Origin: Novosphingobium sp.
GTDB taxonomy: Bacteria > Pseudomonadota > Alphaproteobacteria > Sphingomonadales > Sphingomonadaceae
Assembly: GCA_024236175.1 (NCBI GenBank)
Contig: JACKKY010000002.1
Span: forward strand, 186,001 to 250,000
DNA: 64,000 nucleotides
Reading direction: 5' to 3'
Under the pieces are notes generated by a model, which saw nothing but the letters and a program-made list of their open reading frames with translations, did no database searches and was not told where the DNA came from. The position numbers and the translations under genes are program-made. This document shows positions 1-8,040 of the stretch, in pieces; position 1 is the stretch's first letter, and each line of letters opens with the position of its first letter.

Positions 1-281
1 GAGCAAACCTCGCATTTGGGCCGGACGGAACGTGCACCGCAGCACGTATTGCGGTTGGCGCGGTCGCTCCCACCGTGGTGCTTGTAAATGAGGCCGGCGA
101 AGCGCTGGTAGGAACCCGGTTGGACGATACCGCCCTCGAGAAAATGGCGGAAGCCGTGCGTTCAGCATGCAATCCAATCGACGATAAACGCGGCACTGTG
201 GAATACCGTACCGCGATGGCCGGGGTTCTGGCCAAGCGCGTCGTCGCTATTGCCCGCGACAGGGCGGGAGAGAAGGCATGA
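1..281 (+). CDS. Molybdenum hydroxylase FAD-binding subunit, C-terminal end (partial)
   Basis: Reading frame open from the window edge (first full codon at base 3) to a TGA at 279-281; the start lies outside the window. The roughly 92 visible residues match the C-terminal domain of CoxM/xanthine dehydrogenase medium subunits, with the usual alanine- and valine-rich strand and the motif RTAMAGVLAKR near the end. This subunit carries FAD and passes electrons from the Fe-S subunit to an acceptor. It overlaps the next gene by 4 bases (ATGA), so the three subunits are translationally coupled. The family is well supported; the substrate is unknown. Confidence 0.85.
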   Translation, partial: ANLAFGPDGTCTAARIAVGAVAPTVVLVNEAGEALVGTRLDDTALEKMAEAVRSACNPIDDKRGTVEYRTAMAGVLAKRVVAIARDRAGEKA

Positions 282-766
282 GCAAACTTCAGGTATCGAC
301 GACGATCAATGGCGATCCGCAAGAGTTCCTGTGCGACCCTGATACGACCTTGCTCGACGCCCTGCGCGAAGAACTTGGGCTGACCGGTAGCAAGGAAGGC
401 TGCGGGTCAGGAGATTGCGGCGCTTGCACCGTGATCCTGGACGGCAAGATGGTCTGTTCCTGCCTGGTTCTGGCAGGGGAAGCCGAGGGCCGGCAGGTCA
501 ACACGATCGAAGGCGTTGCCGAAGGCGGCGAGTTGCACCCGGTGCAGAGCAACTTCCTCGAGCTCGGGGCGCTGCAGTGCGGTTTTTGCACGCCCGGCTT
601 CATCGTAGCTGCTAAGGCACTGCTCGATCGAGACCCGAACCCGAGCGAGACCGAAATCCGCTATTGGCTGGCCGGCAATCTTTGCCGCTGCACCGGGTAC
701 GACAAGATCGTCCGGGCGGTGCAGGATGCCGCCGCCGAACTCAGGCAGGAAAGGACACCGGCATGA
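278..766 (+). CDS. (2Fe-2S)-binding subunit of a xanthine dehydrogenase-family enzyme (CoxS-like)
   Basis: 162 residues, the usual length for CoxS/small subunits. Two [2Fe-2S] clusters are visible: a plant-ferredoxin type set at Cys42, Cys47, Cys50 and Cys62, and the family-specific second set at Cys101, Cys104, Cys136 and Cys138 (CGFC and CRCTG). It relays electrons from the molybdenum centre to the FAD subunit in the cytoplasmic heterotrimer. The start ATG overlaps the upstream stop, and its own stop overlaps the start of the large subunit (ATGA), so gene order is medium-small-large as in classical Cox-type operons. Confidence 0.95.
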   Translation: MSKLQVSTTINGDPQEFLCDPDTTLLDALREELGLTGSKEGCGSGDCGACTVILDGKMVCSCLVLAGEAEGRQVNTIEGVAEGGELHPVQSNFLELGALQCGFCTPGFIVAAKALLDRDPNPSETEIRYWLAGNLCRCTGYDKIVRAVQDAAAELRQERTPA

Positions 767-3033
767 ATGCACCGCAAGACAAGCGCAGCTTCCGCTACGT
801 CGGCACTCGTCCGGTCCGCCCGGACGGTGTCGAGAAGGTAACCGGCAAGGCGCTCTATGGGCCGGACTTCGTGGCGCCCAATATGTTGCACGGGGCAATC
901 CTTCGGAGCCCCCATGCCCATGCCCGGATCAAATCGATAGACCTCAGGAAGGCGGAAGCCCTTCCCGGCGTGAAGGCCATAGTCACCGGCGCGGATTTCC
1001 CGACGCTAGAATCGCTGATCATGGCCGTCGGCGAGTCTTCTTCCGACATCGTCCACATCTCTCGCAACTGCATGGCGTATGATAAGGTGCTTTATGACGG
1101 CCACGCCGTGGCGGCGGTCGCAGCGACCAGTGGTGCTATCGCGCGCCAGGCGATCAAGCTGATCGACGTCGAGTATGAAGTGCTGCCCCATGTGCTCGAT
1201 ATTGAGGAGGCGCTCCGCGCAGACGCGCCCGTCTTGCACGAAGATATTTTCACCAAGGGCGTGAATCCCAAGCCGGACAAACCCTCGAACGCGGCATTGC
1301 GCGTCGAGATGGCCAAGGGAGACCTTGAGGAAGGCTTCGGCAAGGCCGCGGTGGTCGTTTCCGGACGCTATACGACCGAGCCGGTTCATCAGGGCTATAT
1401 CGAGCCTCACGCCTGCGTCGTCTCCTGGAACGCCGACGGCCAGCTGCAGATCTGGACTTCCAGCCAGGGACATTTCGCCGTCCGTTCGCTGACTGCCAGC
1501 GTCCTGGGTCTCAGCCAGGCCGACATCAGGGTGACCCCGCTTGAGATCGGCGGAGGCTTCGGCGGCAAGACGACGATCTATCTGGAACCCGTCGCTACTC
1601 TCCTGTCCCGCAAGTCCGGGCGGCCAGTGCGTCTCGCAATGAGCCGATCCGAAGTGTTCCGGGCTTCAGGACCCGCTCCGGGCGCGGTGATCGACTTGAA
1701 GATGGGGGCCGCCGAAGATGGCACGCTCGTTGCGGCCGACATCGAGTTCAAATACCATGCCGGTGCTTACCCCGCGATCACCGCGCATTCGGGCGCCAGT
1801 TCGGCAATTGCCCACTACAAGGTTCCCAATTCGCGGGTGGTTGGCTGGGAAGTCCTGTGCAACCGACCTGCGACCAAGGCCTATCGCGCGCCGGGCGCGC
1901 CGCAGGTGATCTTCGCCGTCGAATGCGCGCTTGACGAACTCGCCGGAAAGCTTGGGATCGATCCCGTCGACTTCCGGCTCAAGAATGCGGTGCGGCCGGG
2001 CGACAAGCAGTTCAACGGCATGCCGTTCGGCGAAATCGGCTATGCCGAATGCCTCGAGGCGGCCAAGGCGCATCCTCACTGGTCGGCGCCGCTCGGACCG
2101 AACCAGGGACGCGGCGTGGCGGGAGGTACCTGGGGCAACTACGGCGGCCCTTCCACGGCCGAAGTCAGCGTTGCCGAAGACGGCTCGGTGCTCGTAACGA
2201 CAGGTAGTCCCGACATCGGCGGCAGCCGCGCATCCATGGCGATCATGGCGGCCGAAACCCTGCAGATTCCCTACGAGAAGATCAGGGTGACCATCGCCGA
2301 TACCTCCTCGATCGGATTTTCAATGGTAACCGGCGGCAGCCGAACGACGTTCGCTACCGGCAAGGCAGTGACCGACGCAGCGGCAGAAGTTGTCGAGATC
2401 CTCAAGGAACGCGCTGCCAGAACCTGGGGAGTCGAGCCTTCAGAGGTCGACTGGCGCGACGGCGAGGCGGTGTGCCTCGCAGAAGGCCGGACCGACGAGC
2501 GATTGCCCATCGGGCGTATAGCAGGGAGCGCTCCTTTCTCCGGCGGCCCAATCTCGGCCGAAGCCGCGATCAATCCCGGCGGCTATCTGGCGGGCTACGG
2601 AGTCCACATTTGCGATACCGAGGTGGACCCGGAGACCGGGCATGTGAAGATCCTGCGCTATACCGCGATCCAGGACGTCGGTCAGGCGATCCATCCCGAC
2701 TATGTCGAGGGACAGATGCAGGGCGGCGCGGTCCAGGGAATTGGCTGGGCGCTCAACGAAGCCTATCTCTATGACAAGGATGGCCGCCTCGATAATCCCG
2801 GCTTCCTCGATTATCGCGTTCCTGTCGCCTCGGACGTGCCCATGATCGACACGGTCATGATCGAAAAGGCCAATCCCGATCACCCTTACGGCGTGAAAGG
2901 CGTCGGCGAGGTCCCCATCGTTCCGCCGCTTGCTGCGGTGGCGAATGCGGTCACTCACGCCGCCGGTGTGCGCATGGCAGACCTGCCTCTCACACCGGAT
3001 CGGGTGTATGCGGCGCTCAGGGCCGCGGAGTAG
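763..3033 (+). CDS. Xanthine dehydrogenase family molybdopterin-binding subunit (CoxL-like)
   Basis: 756 residues counted from the ATG that overlaps the small-subunit stop. An open frame continues upstream of this ATG, but homology begins only here, at the motif VRPDGVEKVTGKALYG. The molybdopterin-contact motif GGGFGGK lies near residue 264 and the catalytic glutamate in GVGEVP near residue 716. The active-site loop reads AYRAPGAP (about residue 373) and not the AYRCSFR of true form I CO dehydrogenase, so this is a hydroxylase of an aromatic, heterocyclic or aldehyde substrate, not a CO oxidiser. It forms a heterotrimer with the two upstream products. The substrate cannot be inferred from the sequence. 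Confidence 0.93.
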   Translation: MNAPQDKRSFRYVGTRPVRPDGVEKVTGKALYGPDFVAPNMLHGAILRSPHAHARIKSIDLRKAEALPGVKAIVTGADFPTLESLIMAVGESSSDIVHISRNCMAYDKVLYDGHAVAAVAATSGAIARQAIKLIDVEYEVLPHVLDIEEALRADAPVLHEDIFTKGVNPKPDKPSNAALRVEMAKGDLEEGFGKAAVVVSGRYTTEPVHQGYIEPHACVVSWNADGQLQIWTSSQGHFAVRSLTASVLGLSQADIRVTPLEIGGGFGGKTTIYLEPVATLLSRKSGRPVRLAMSRSEVFRASGPAPGAVIDLKMGAAEDGTLVAADIEFKYHAGAYPAITAHSGASSAIAHYKVPNSRVVGWEVLCNRPATKAYRAPGAPQVIFAVECALDELAGKLGIDPVDFRLKNAVRPGDKQFNGMPFGEIGYAECLEAAKAHPHWSAPLGPNQGRGVAGGTWGNYGGPSTAEVSVAEDGSVLVTTGSPDIGGSRASMAIMAAETLQIPYEKIRVTIADTSSIGFSMVTGGSRTTFATGKAVTDAAAEVVEILKERAARTWGVEPSEVDWRDGEAVCLAEGRTDERLPIGRIAGSAPFSGGPISAEAAINPGGYLAGYGVHICDTEVDPETGHVKILRYTAIQDVGQAIHPDYVEGQMQGGAVQGIGWALNEAYLYDKDGRLDNPGFLDYRVPVASDVPMIDTVMIEKANPDHPYGVKGVGEVPIVPPLAAVANAVTHAAGVRMADLPLTPDRVYAALRAAE

Positions 3034-3036
3034 GGA

Positions 3037-3282
3037 TTGGCCCGTGTTGTCGTCATGCCGCCGCTCGATGACGAATTCTTCGGTGGCAGGGACAGGCTGG
3101 AGGTGGAAGCCGCCAATCTGTTCGCGGCGGTGAGGGAGCTTGACCGGCTTGGGCCGGGTTTTGCCGAAGTCGCACAGGTTAGAGCGACGCTCGCCGTTGA
3201 TGGAGTGGTCGTACCGGACTGGTCGACGCCGCTCGACGCAGATTCGGAAGTGATCCTGCTTCCACGCGTCGGCGGCGGGTGA
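3037..3282 (+). CDS. MoaD/ThiS-like beta-grasp sulfur-carrier protein
   Basis: 81 residues from a TTG start, with a GGAG ribosome-binding site six bases upstream. The product ends in ...RVGGG, carrying the terminal Gly-Gly used by MoaD/ThiS proteins for adenylation and thiocarboxylation. The beta-grasp pattern (alternating hydrophobic strands, ILLP before the tail) also fits. Only 3 bases separate it from the molybdenum subunit stop, so it belongs to the operon. The likely role is sulfur donation during molybdopterin or cofactor maturation for the upstream enzyme. The alternative is a carrier for a TauD-linked pathway. The assignment rests on tail, length and context. Confidence 0.7.
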   Translation: MARVVVMPPLDDEFFGGRDRLEVEAANLFAAVRELDRLGPGFAEVAQVRATLAVDGVVVPDWSTPLDADSEVILLPRVGGG

Positions 3283-3300
3283 GAGGATAGAGGAGCCGAC

Positions 3301-4110
3301 ATGGGCGTAACCCTGCCGTTTCGGATGCTGGAACCTTTCGGGGTCGAGATCGAGCGTGACCTGTCGGAGCCTTTCGCCCCCTCGGAGGCGTACCACTTCA
3401 AGGAGTTGTTCGACCAGCACGGCCTGTTACTGGCCCGCGGGCAAGAGCTTTCCATGGAGCGCCAGCGGGAAATCTGCGGCTTGCTCGGCCCCATCCTACT
3501 TCGGGAAGGTGAGGACGGCTATATGTCGAATGAGGGCGGTGGGCCGGCCGCTTCAGCGCTTTCATGGCATTGCGACGCTGCTTACACGGAATATCCGTTC
3601 GATGCGCTGTCACTGCACGCGCTGGATGTCGTCGACGATGCCTCTTCCACCCGTTTCGTCAACGCCGAGGACGCTCTGGATGCGCTACCCGGCAATCTGC
3701 GTGAAGCCATTGAAGGCCGCGGTCAGGAGATGATCGCTGTCCATTACGAGAAGCTGGGGGAACGGACCTGCGATCAGCGCGAGCCGGAAGCCCAGAAACG
3801 CGGCATCAAGCCCACGGTCTACGTCAATCCACACAACGGTCGCAGCTGCCTTTGGGTCAGCGAATTGCAGACGGTTCGCATCCTGGACATGGAGTGGGAA
3901 GCGAGCCGTGACCTGCTTCATGAGGTGTTCGATCACTTCTACGCCGAGGAGAACGTCCTGGAGCACCGCTGGCGCAAGGGCGACATCGTCATCTGGGACA
4001 ACATTGCCTTGCAGCACGCACGCGGAAACCTGGACCATGTCGGCAAGCGCTTGCTGCAACGCGCGATCGTCGGCGAACATGGCGTCGCCCCACACGTCCA
4101 GACTGATTAG
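3301..4110 (+). CDS. TauD/TfdA-family 2-oxoglutarate-dependent dioxygenase
   Basis: 269 residues, normal for the family. The Fe(II) facial triad is visible: His90 and Asp92 in SWHCDAAY and the distal His239 in LQHARGN, followed by a basic stretch (GKRLLQR) that would bind the 2-oxoglutarate carboxylate. TauD/TfdA enzymes hydroxylate small acids or cleave ether or sulfonate bonds, coupled to 2-oxoglutarate decarboxylation. It starts 18 bases after the MoaD-like gene and is probably co-transcribed with the molybdenum hydroxylase, which suggests two oxidative steps in one catabolic route. Its stop overlaps the convergent downstream gene by 4 bases. Confidence 0.88.
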   Translation: MGVTLPFRMLEPFGVEIERDLSEPFAPSEAYHFKELFDQHGLLLARGQELSMERQREICGLLGPILLREGEDGYMSNEGGGPAASALSWHCDAAYTEYPFDALSLHALDVVDDASSTRFVNAEDALDALPGNLREAIEGRGQEMIAVHYEKLGERTCDQREPEAQKRGIKPTVYVNPHNGRSCLWVSELQTVRILDMEWEASRDLLHEVFDHFYAEENVLEHRWRKGDIVIWDNIALQHARGNLDHVGKRLLQRAIVGEHGVAPHVQTD

Positions 4111-5159
4111 GGTGCCCTGACTTCCACGGTGCTTCCGTCGATCCACTGGCGCAGCACCAGATAGCGCCCATGCAGCGCCCCGCGATCCTGAATGCCGAAC
4201 CCCAGCAGCGTGCCTTCCTCGCCTTCGGCGGCGGGCAGCCATTTGATTTGTTCCAGTCCCGTCTTCACGCCCTCACGGGTGAACTCCGTCGAACGGGCCA
4301 GTCCTTCGGCGACCAGCCTGCCAAGATCGTATCCCTTGGCAACCCAGACTGCTTGCCGGGGCGGCGCCTTCAGTCGTTCGCGCAAGGCCGTCAGCGTACG
4401 GTTTCCGTCGGAGTGCATGTCGATATAGATCCAGCCGTCGATCGACCGGGCGAAATCCTCTTGATAGCCTCTCAGACCGGCCGTGTTCATGATTCGCGGA
4501 CCTTTCCAGCCCCGCGCCGCGAGTGGATTGGCGACCGCAGGCGCCGACAGACCCAGCCCGAGATAGACGAAGCCCTCCGGCTTTTCCGCCAGGACTGCAT
4601 CGACCTCTGCACCAGCATCTTCGCACAAGGGGGAGATCGGCTCGCTGCGGACTATTTCCTGCCCGATGATCCGCGCCTCGTCCTCGAGATACTTGAGGTG
4701 CCGTGTGCCGATCGGCGACATGTCATAGACCACGCCGAGCCGGTTCGCGCCGATCGCCTTCAGATGACGGGCGATAACCAGCGATTCGTCTTCATGGCTG
4801 CCAACCTGCAGATGGAACATATATTCGCCGCGCGCCCGCTCGGCGCCGGCCCAGTTGATGGTTGCGATCTTGTGCCGCTCGGCAAGGGGCGTCGCGATAA
4901 GCGCATTGTCGCCGATTGCCGGGCCGACGATCATCAAGACGTCCTTGGCGGCCAGTTCCTCATAGGCGCGCACGACAGCCTCGCTCTTGCCCTGGGGCAA
5001 GCCCAGCCCGTACGCATGAACGAATTCGACTTCGGGCTCCAACCGTTCTTCGGCGCGCACCGCATCGACCTCGCGCTTCAGCTCTCCTGTGACGTCGCCT
5101 TGCGCGGGCGGCCTGTCGGCCATGTCGTTGAGCACGCCTACCCTGATCTTTTCGGCCAT
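4107..5159 (-). CDS. Leu/Ile/Val-binding-protein-like (Peripla_BP_6) protein without a signal peptide
   Basis: 350 residues from an ATG with GGAGG seven bases upstream. The start is well fixed, because homology begins at once (KIRVGVLNDMADR). The two-lobed type I periplasmic-binding fold is suggested by the VGVL...D N-terminus, MIVGPAIGDNAL, and the GVVYD and GFVYLGLG strands. The protein opens directly with charged residues and has no signal peptide or lipobox, and no ABC permease or ATPase gene lies in the window. A cytoplasmic ligand-binding or sensory role, or a protein exported by other means, is therefore possible. Ligand unknown. The stop codon is shared tail-to-tail with the TauD-like gene. 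Confidence 0.75.
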   Translation of the reverse strand: MAEKIRVGVLNDMADRPPAQGDVTGELKREVDAVRAEERLEPEVEFVHAYGLGLPQGKSEAVVRAYEELAAKDVLMIVGPAIGDNALIATPLAERHKIATINWAGAERARGEYMFHLQVGSHEDESLVIARHLKAIGANRLGVVYDMSPIGTRHLKYLEDEARIIGQEIVRSEPISPLCEDAGAEVDAVLAEKPEGFVYLGLGLSAPAVANPLAARGWKGPRIMNTAGLRGYQEDFARSIDGWIYIDMHSDGNRTLTALRERLKAPPRQAVWVAKGYDLGRLVAEGLARSTEFTREGVKTGLEQIKWLPAAEGEEGTLLGFGIQDRGALHGRYLVLRQWIDGSTVEVRAP

Positions 5160-5268
5160 CCTGCATCCTCCCGGCGATACCGTGCGGCTCTTCCTTGCCG
5201 CCTGCACTCCAATCAGCCTAGCATCGAATCGGCCGCCGGGAAGGGCGGCGCAAACGATCGGGGGAGCG

Positions 5269-6423
5269 ATGGGCAGGATTTCAGACTTGCTGGACAAGGC
5301 CAAGGCCGCAACCGGCCTTGAGAATTTCGGCGATGACGGTTTCCGCGAGGGGCTTGAGATCCTGGTTGATTCGGCCGACCGCGAAGCACGCCTCAAGGAT
5401 GCGGGGCGTGCGGCCTTCGATGGCCAGACGATTATGCTGCTGAGCCGTCGGCTGGAAATCGAGGACTGGTATTCCCGCCACCCCGAGATCGACGAGCAGG
5501 AAATCACCGCTCCGCTGATGGTGCTTGGGATGCCACGGACCGGATCGACGGCGTTGCATTGCCTGCTTGGCGAAGACCCTGCCGTTCGCGTCATGCGGAA
5601 TTGGGAATGCCTGACCCCCTGTCCGCCGCCGGAGGCCGCGACCTATGAGACCGATCCCCGAATAGCGGTCATGGAAGGCTTCATGAAGCAGCGCGACGAA
5701 CTGACGCCGCGCATGAAGCAGATGCTGCCTTCAACCGCGATATCGCCGACCGAAGACCAGATAACGATGGGCTTCAATTTTGTTTCCCAGCTGTTCCAGG
5801 CTTCATTCCGCATTCCGACCTATGCCGACTGGTTGCATCACAGGGCCGATCTGGAACCGACGTTTCGCTATGTGAAGCGGGTTCTCAAGCTGCTGCAGTG
5901 GCGCTGCCCGCCGACGCGGTGGCGTTTGAAGAACCCCACGTATTCGATGTTCATCGATGCGCTGGACAAGGTCTTCCCGGATGCGCGCTATTGCATGACG
6001 CACCGCGATGTCGCCAATGTCCTCCCGTCCGTCGCCGACCTCTATTTCGAGATGCACAAGCCCAATACGGACACACCCGACAAGGAGTGGATGGGCGAGA
6101 TCAATCTCGATTTCTGCATGCTGGGCATGACCCGCATGATCGAATTCCGCGACAAGGGAAACGAGGACCGCTTTTTCGACATCCATTTCGCCCCGTTCCA
6201 GAAAGATCCCTTCCCGACGCTGGGAAAGCTCTACGATTTTCTCGGCGAGGATTTTACGCCCGAAGCGCGTGCCCGGATGAAAGCCTGGCGCGAAAGCACG
6301 CCGCGCGACAAGCATGGCCGCCATGAGTACAATCCTGCTGACTACGGGCTCGACACTGCCAAGCTGCGCGAGCGCTTCCGCTTCTATACCGAGCGATTCG
6401 ACGTACCTCTCGGAAGAGACTGA
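5269..6423 (+). CDS. Sulfotransferase family protein (PAPS-dependent type), copy 1
   Basis: 384 residues from an ATG preceded by GGGGGAG. The 5'-phosphosulfate loop is seen as GMPRTGST near residues 87-94, and the 3'-phosphate-binding region as MTHRD followed by a serine-containing helix around residues 243-255. The layout resembles the Sulfotransfer_3 group that is common in sphingomonads. Members transfer sulfuryl groups from PAPS to hydroxyls of lipids, sterols or sugars. The acceptor is unknown; some homologues in catabolic islands have no proven activity. A related sulfotransferase sits at 9066-10238 on the other strand. It is divergent from the binding-protein gene and 6 bases upstream of an SDR gene, probably in one operon with it. 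Confidence 0.85.
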   Translation: MGRISDLLDKAKAATGLENFGDDGFREGLEILVDSADREARLKDAGRAAFDGQTIMLLSRRLEIEDWYSRHPEIDEQEITAPLMVLGMPRTGSTALHCLLGEDPAVRVMRNWECLTPCPPPEAATYETDPRIAVMEGFMKQRDELTPRMKQMLPSTAISPTEDQITMGFNFVSQLFQASFRIPTYADWLHHRADLEPTFRYVKRVLKLLQWRCPPTRWRLKNPTYSMFIDALDKVFPDARYCMTHRDVANVLPSVADLYFEMHKPNTDTPDKEWMGEINLDFCMLGMTRMIEFRDKGNEDRFFDIHFAPFQKDPFPTLGKLYDFLGEDFTPEARARMKAWRESTPRDKHGRHEYNPADYGLDTAKLRERFRFYTERFDVPLGRD

Positions 6424-6429
6424 CGCGCG

Positions 6430-7383
6430 ATGTCGGGCGAGCGCTTTGGCTGGAGCAGCACCGCCGAAGACGTAGCCCGAAATGTCGATCTATCGGGAAA
6501 GCAGGTGGTGCTCACGGGGGCATCGTCCGGAATTGGCGTGGAAACGGCACGCACACTCGGTGCTGCCGGGGCGGACCTGGTTCTGGGTGTTCGCGATCCG
6601 GCCAAGGGCCAAGCGGCACTGGGCGAGATTTGTCCGGCAGCGAAGGCGAGTGTTCGCTTGCTGTCGCTCGATCTTGCCGACCTTGCCTCGGTGGCCCGGT
6701 TTGCTGCGCAGGTTCCGGGGCCGGTCGATGTGCTGATTGCCAATGCCGGCGTTTCCAAGACTCCTGACGCACATCTGCCGAACGGGCTCGATGTCCGGTT
6801 TGCGACCAATCATCTCGGTCATTTCCTGCTGGCGCATTTGCTTAAACAACGGATGGCTGGGCACGGAGCGCGTATCGTGGTCGTCAGTTCGGCCGCGCAC
6901 AAGGGCATGCCAGTGCGACTTGACGACCTTCAATGGACAACGCGCAAACACTTCGACGGCGCCGCCTATGCGGAATCGAAAAGTGCCAACATCCTGTTTG
7001 CACAGGAAGCGACACGCCGCTGGTCGGGTGAGGGTATCTTCGCGAATGCCGTTCTGCCCGGCTCAGCCCTGACGGGATTGCAGCGCTTTCACGGCGACGC
7101 GCTCAAGCGCAAGATCGGCTTCATCAACGCAGATGGTTCGGTCAACGAAATGGTGAAGACCACCGCACAGGCGGCTGCGACGTCAGTCTGGGCCGCTACT
7201 GCCCCCGAGCTCAAGGGGAGGGGAGGCCTCGTTCTGGAGGATTGCGGCGAGGCGCTGCCGGTCGGGTCGGACACGCATCCGTGGATGGGCTTTGATTCCT
7301 CTGTCGCCGATCCGGAAACCGCGCGGCGGCTATGGGAGCACTCGCTGGAGCTCGTTCGCAGGATTGCCGGCGATATCGTGTGA
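6430..7383 (+). CDS. Short-chain dehydrogenase/reductase (retinol-dehydrogenase/WWOX-like)
   Basis: 317 residues. The Rossmann motif TGASSGIG lies at residues 29-36, NAG at 105-107, and the catalytic Ser/Tyr/Lys at Ser153-154, Tyr180 and Lys184 (YAESK). The extra C-terminal segment and the NHLGHF motif are typical of the retinol-dehydrogenase-like branch acting on hydrophobic alcohols or ketones with NAD(P). It starts 6 bases after the sulfotransferase stop and is likely co-transcribed with it. The substrate is not determinable. Confidence 0.9.
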   Translation: MSGERFGWSSTAEDVARNVDLSGKQVVLTGASSGIGVETARTLGAAGADLVLGVRDPAKGQAALGEICPAAKASVRLLSLDLADLASVARFAAQVPGPVDVLIANAGVSKTPDAHLPNGLDVRFATNHLGHFLLAHLLKQRMAGHGARIVVVSSAAHKGMPVRLDDLQWTTRKHFDGAAYAESKSANILFAQEATRRWSGEGIFANAVLPGSALTGLQRFHGDALKRKIGFINADGSVNEMVKTTAQAAATSVWAATAPELKGRGGLVLEDCGEALPVGSDTHPWMGFDSSVADPETARRLWEHSLELVRRIAGDIV

Positions 7384-7415
7384 TATGCCCTGACTTACCT
7401 GCGTGAACCTGGGAA

Positions 7416-7451
7416 GCAATCCACGGTGGTCCGCCAATGGCCGTGGATTGC
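7416..7451. terminator. 11-bp inverted repeat between convergent genes, possible bidirectional terminator
   Basis: GCAATCCACGG at 7416-7426 is exactly complementary to CCGTGGATTGC at 7441-7451, with a 14-base loop. It sits between the convergent ends of the SDR (7383) and the NTF2-like gene (7487). There is no T-run, so a Rho-independent role is uncertain; RNA stabilisation or protein binding are alternatives. Confidence 0.45.
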
Positions 7452-7486
7452 CTCGCAATTACGTCAGTTCGGTAGGATCATGACGT

Positions 7487-8038
7487 TCAGGCCCGCGGCC
7501 CACGCTGGAAGAGCCGCTGCTTGCAGACTTCGTAGCTGGGATCCACCGGACTGGAGCCAAGCAGGCCATCTCCGTCGAACGGCCGGACGATGTGCATGTC
7601 ATAGGTGACCACACGCTTGGAGAACCGCCATTTGCCATCGTCGCAGCGACGATAGTTGTCGATGTAGCGCACGGTCATGAAATCCTCGATCCACTGGCCC
7701 GGATTCTCTTGGTCGGGGATGTAGTGCAGGGCGATGCAATAGACCTCGCCGTTGCCCTCATCGCCTTCCACGCTGATCATATGATTGCAGACGTGGTGTC
7801 CACTGTATTGCATGTGCGGCAGCGCCTGCGCGATGAATTCGCAATAGGCGTCAGCAGGGCCGTCGAAACTGTCGCCGTGGGTGTCGGTCGCATCCTCGGT
7901 GTAGAGATCACGCAGCAATTCGACGTCCTTGCGATCGATCGCGCGCGAATAGCACAGCACGAGATCCCGGATCGCTTCCTTGTCGATAATCTGGTGGATC
8001 ACATCGGCGGTGTCGTTCCGCATTTCAACGGTAGCCAT
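7487..8038 (-). CDS. Nuclear transport factor 2 / SnoaL-like domain protein
   Basis: 183 residues. The N-terminal motif DKEAIRDLVLCYSRAIDRKD, followed by LYTEDA and a C-terminal WRFSKR strand, marks the cone-shaped SnoaL/NTF2 fold seen in scytalone-dehydratase- and ketosteroid-isomerase-like enzymes and in small subunits of ring-hydroxylating oxygenases. The start is the ATG of MATVEM; the frame continues upstream into the next gene without homology. It lies 2 bases after the stop of the gene at 8041-9069, in an operon read leftward. It may be an isomerase or dehydratase in the same catabolic route; no specific reaction can be assigned. Confidence 0.8.
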   Translation of the reverse strand: MATVEMRNDTADVIHQIIDKEAIRDLVLCYSRAIDRKDVELLRDLYTEDATDTHGDSFDGPADAYCEFIAQALPHMQYSGHHVCNHMISVEGDEGNGEVYCIALHYIPDQENPGQWIEDFMTVRYIDNYRRCDDGKWRFSKRVVTYDMHIVRPFDGDGLLGSSPVDPSYEVCKQRLFQRGPRA

Positions 8039-8040
8039 AT

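Noticed and set aside
1879..1905. CO dehydrogenase (form I)
   Set aside because: The active-site loop reads AYRAPGAP and lacks the Cys-containing CSFR motif required for the Mo-Cu site.
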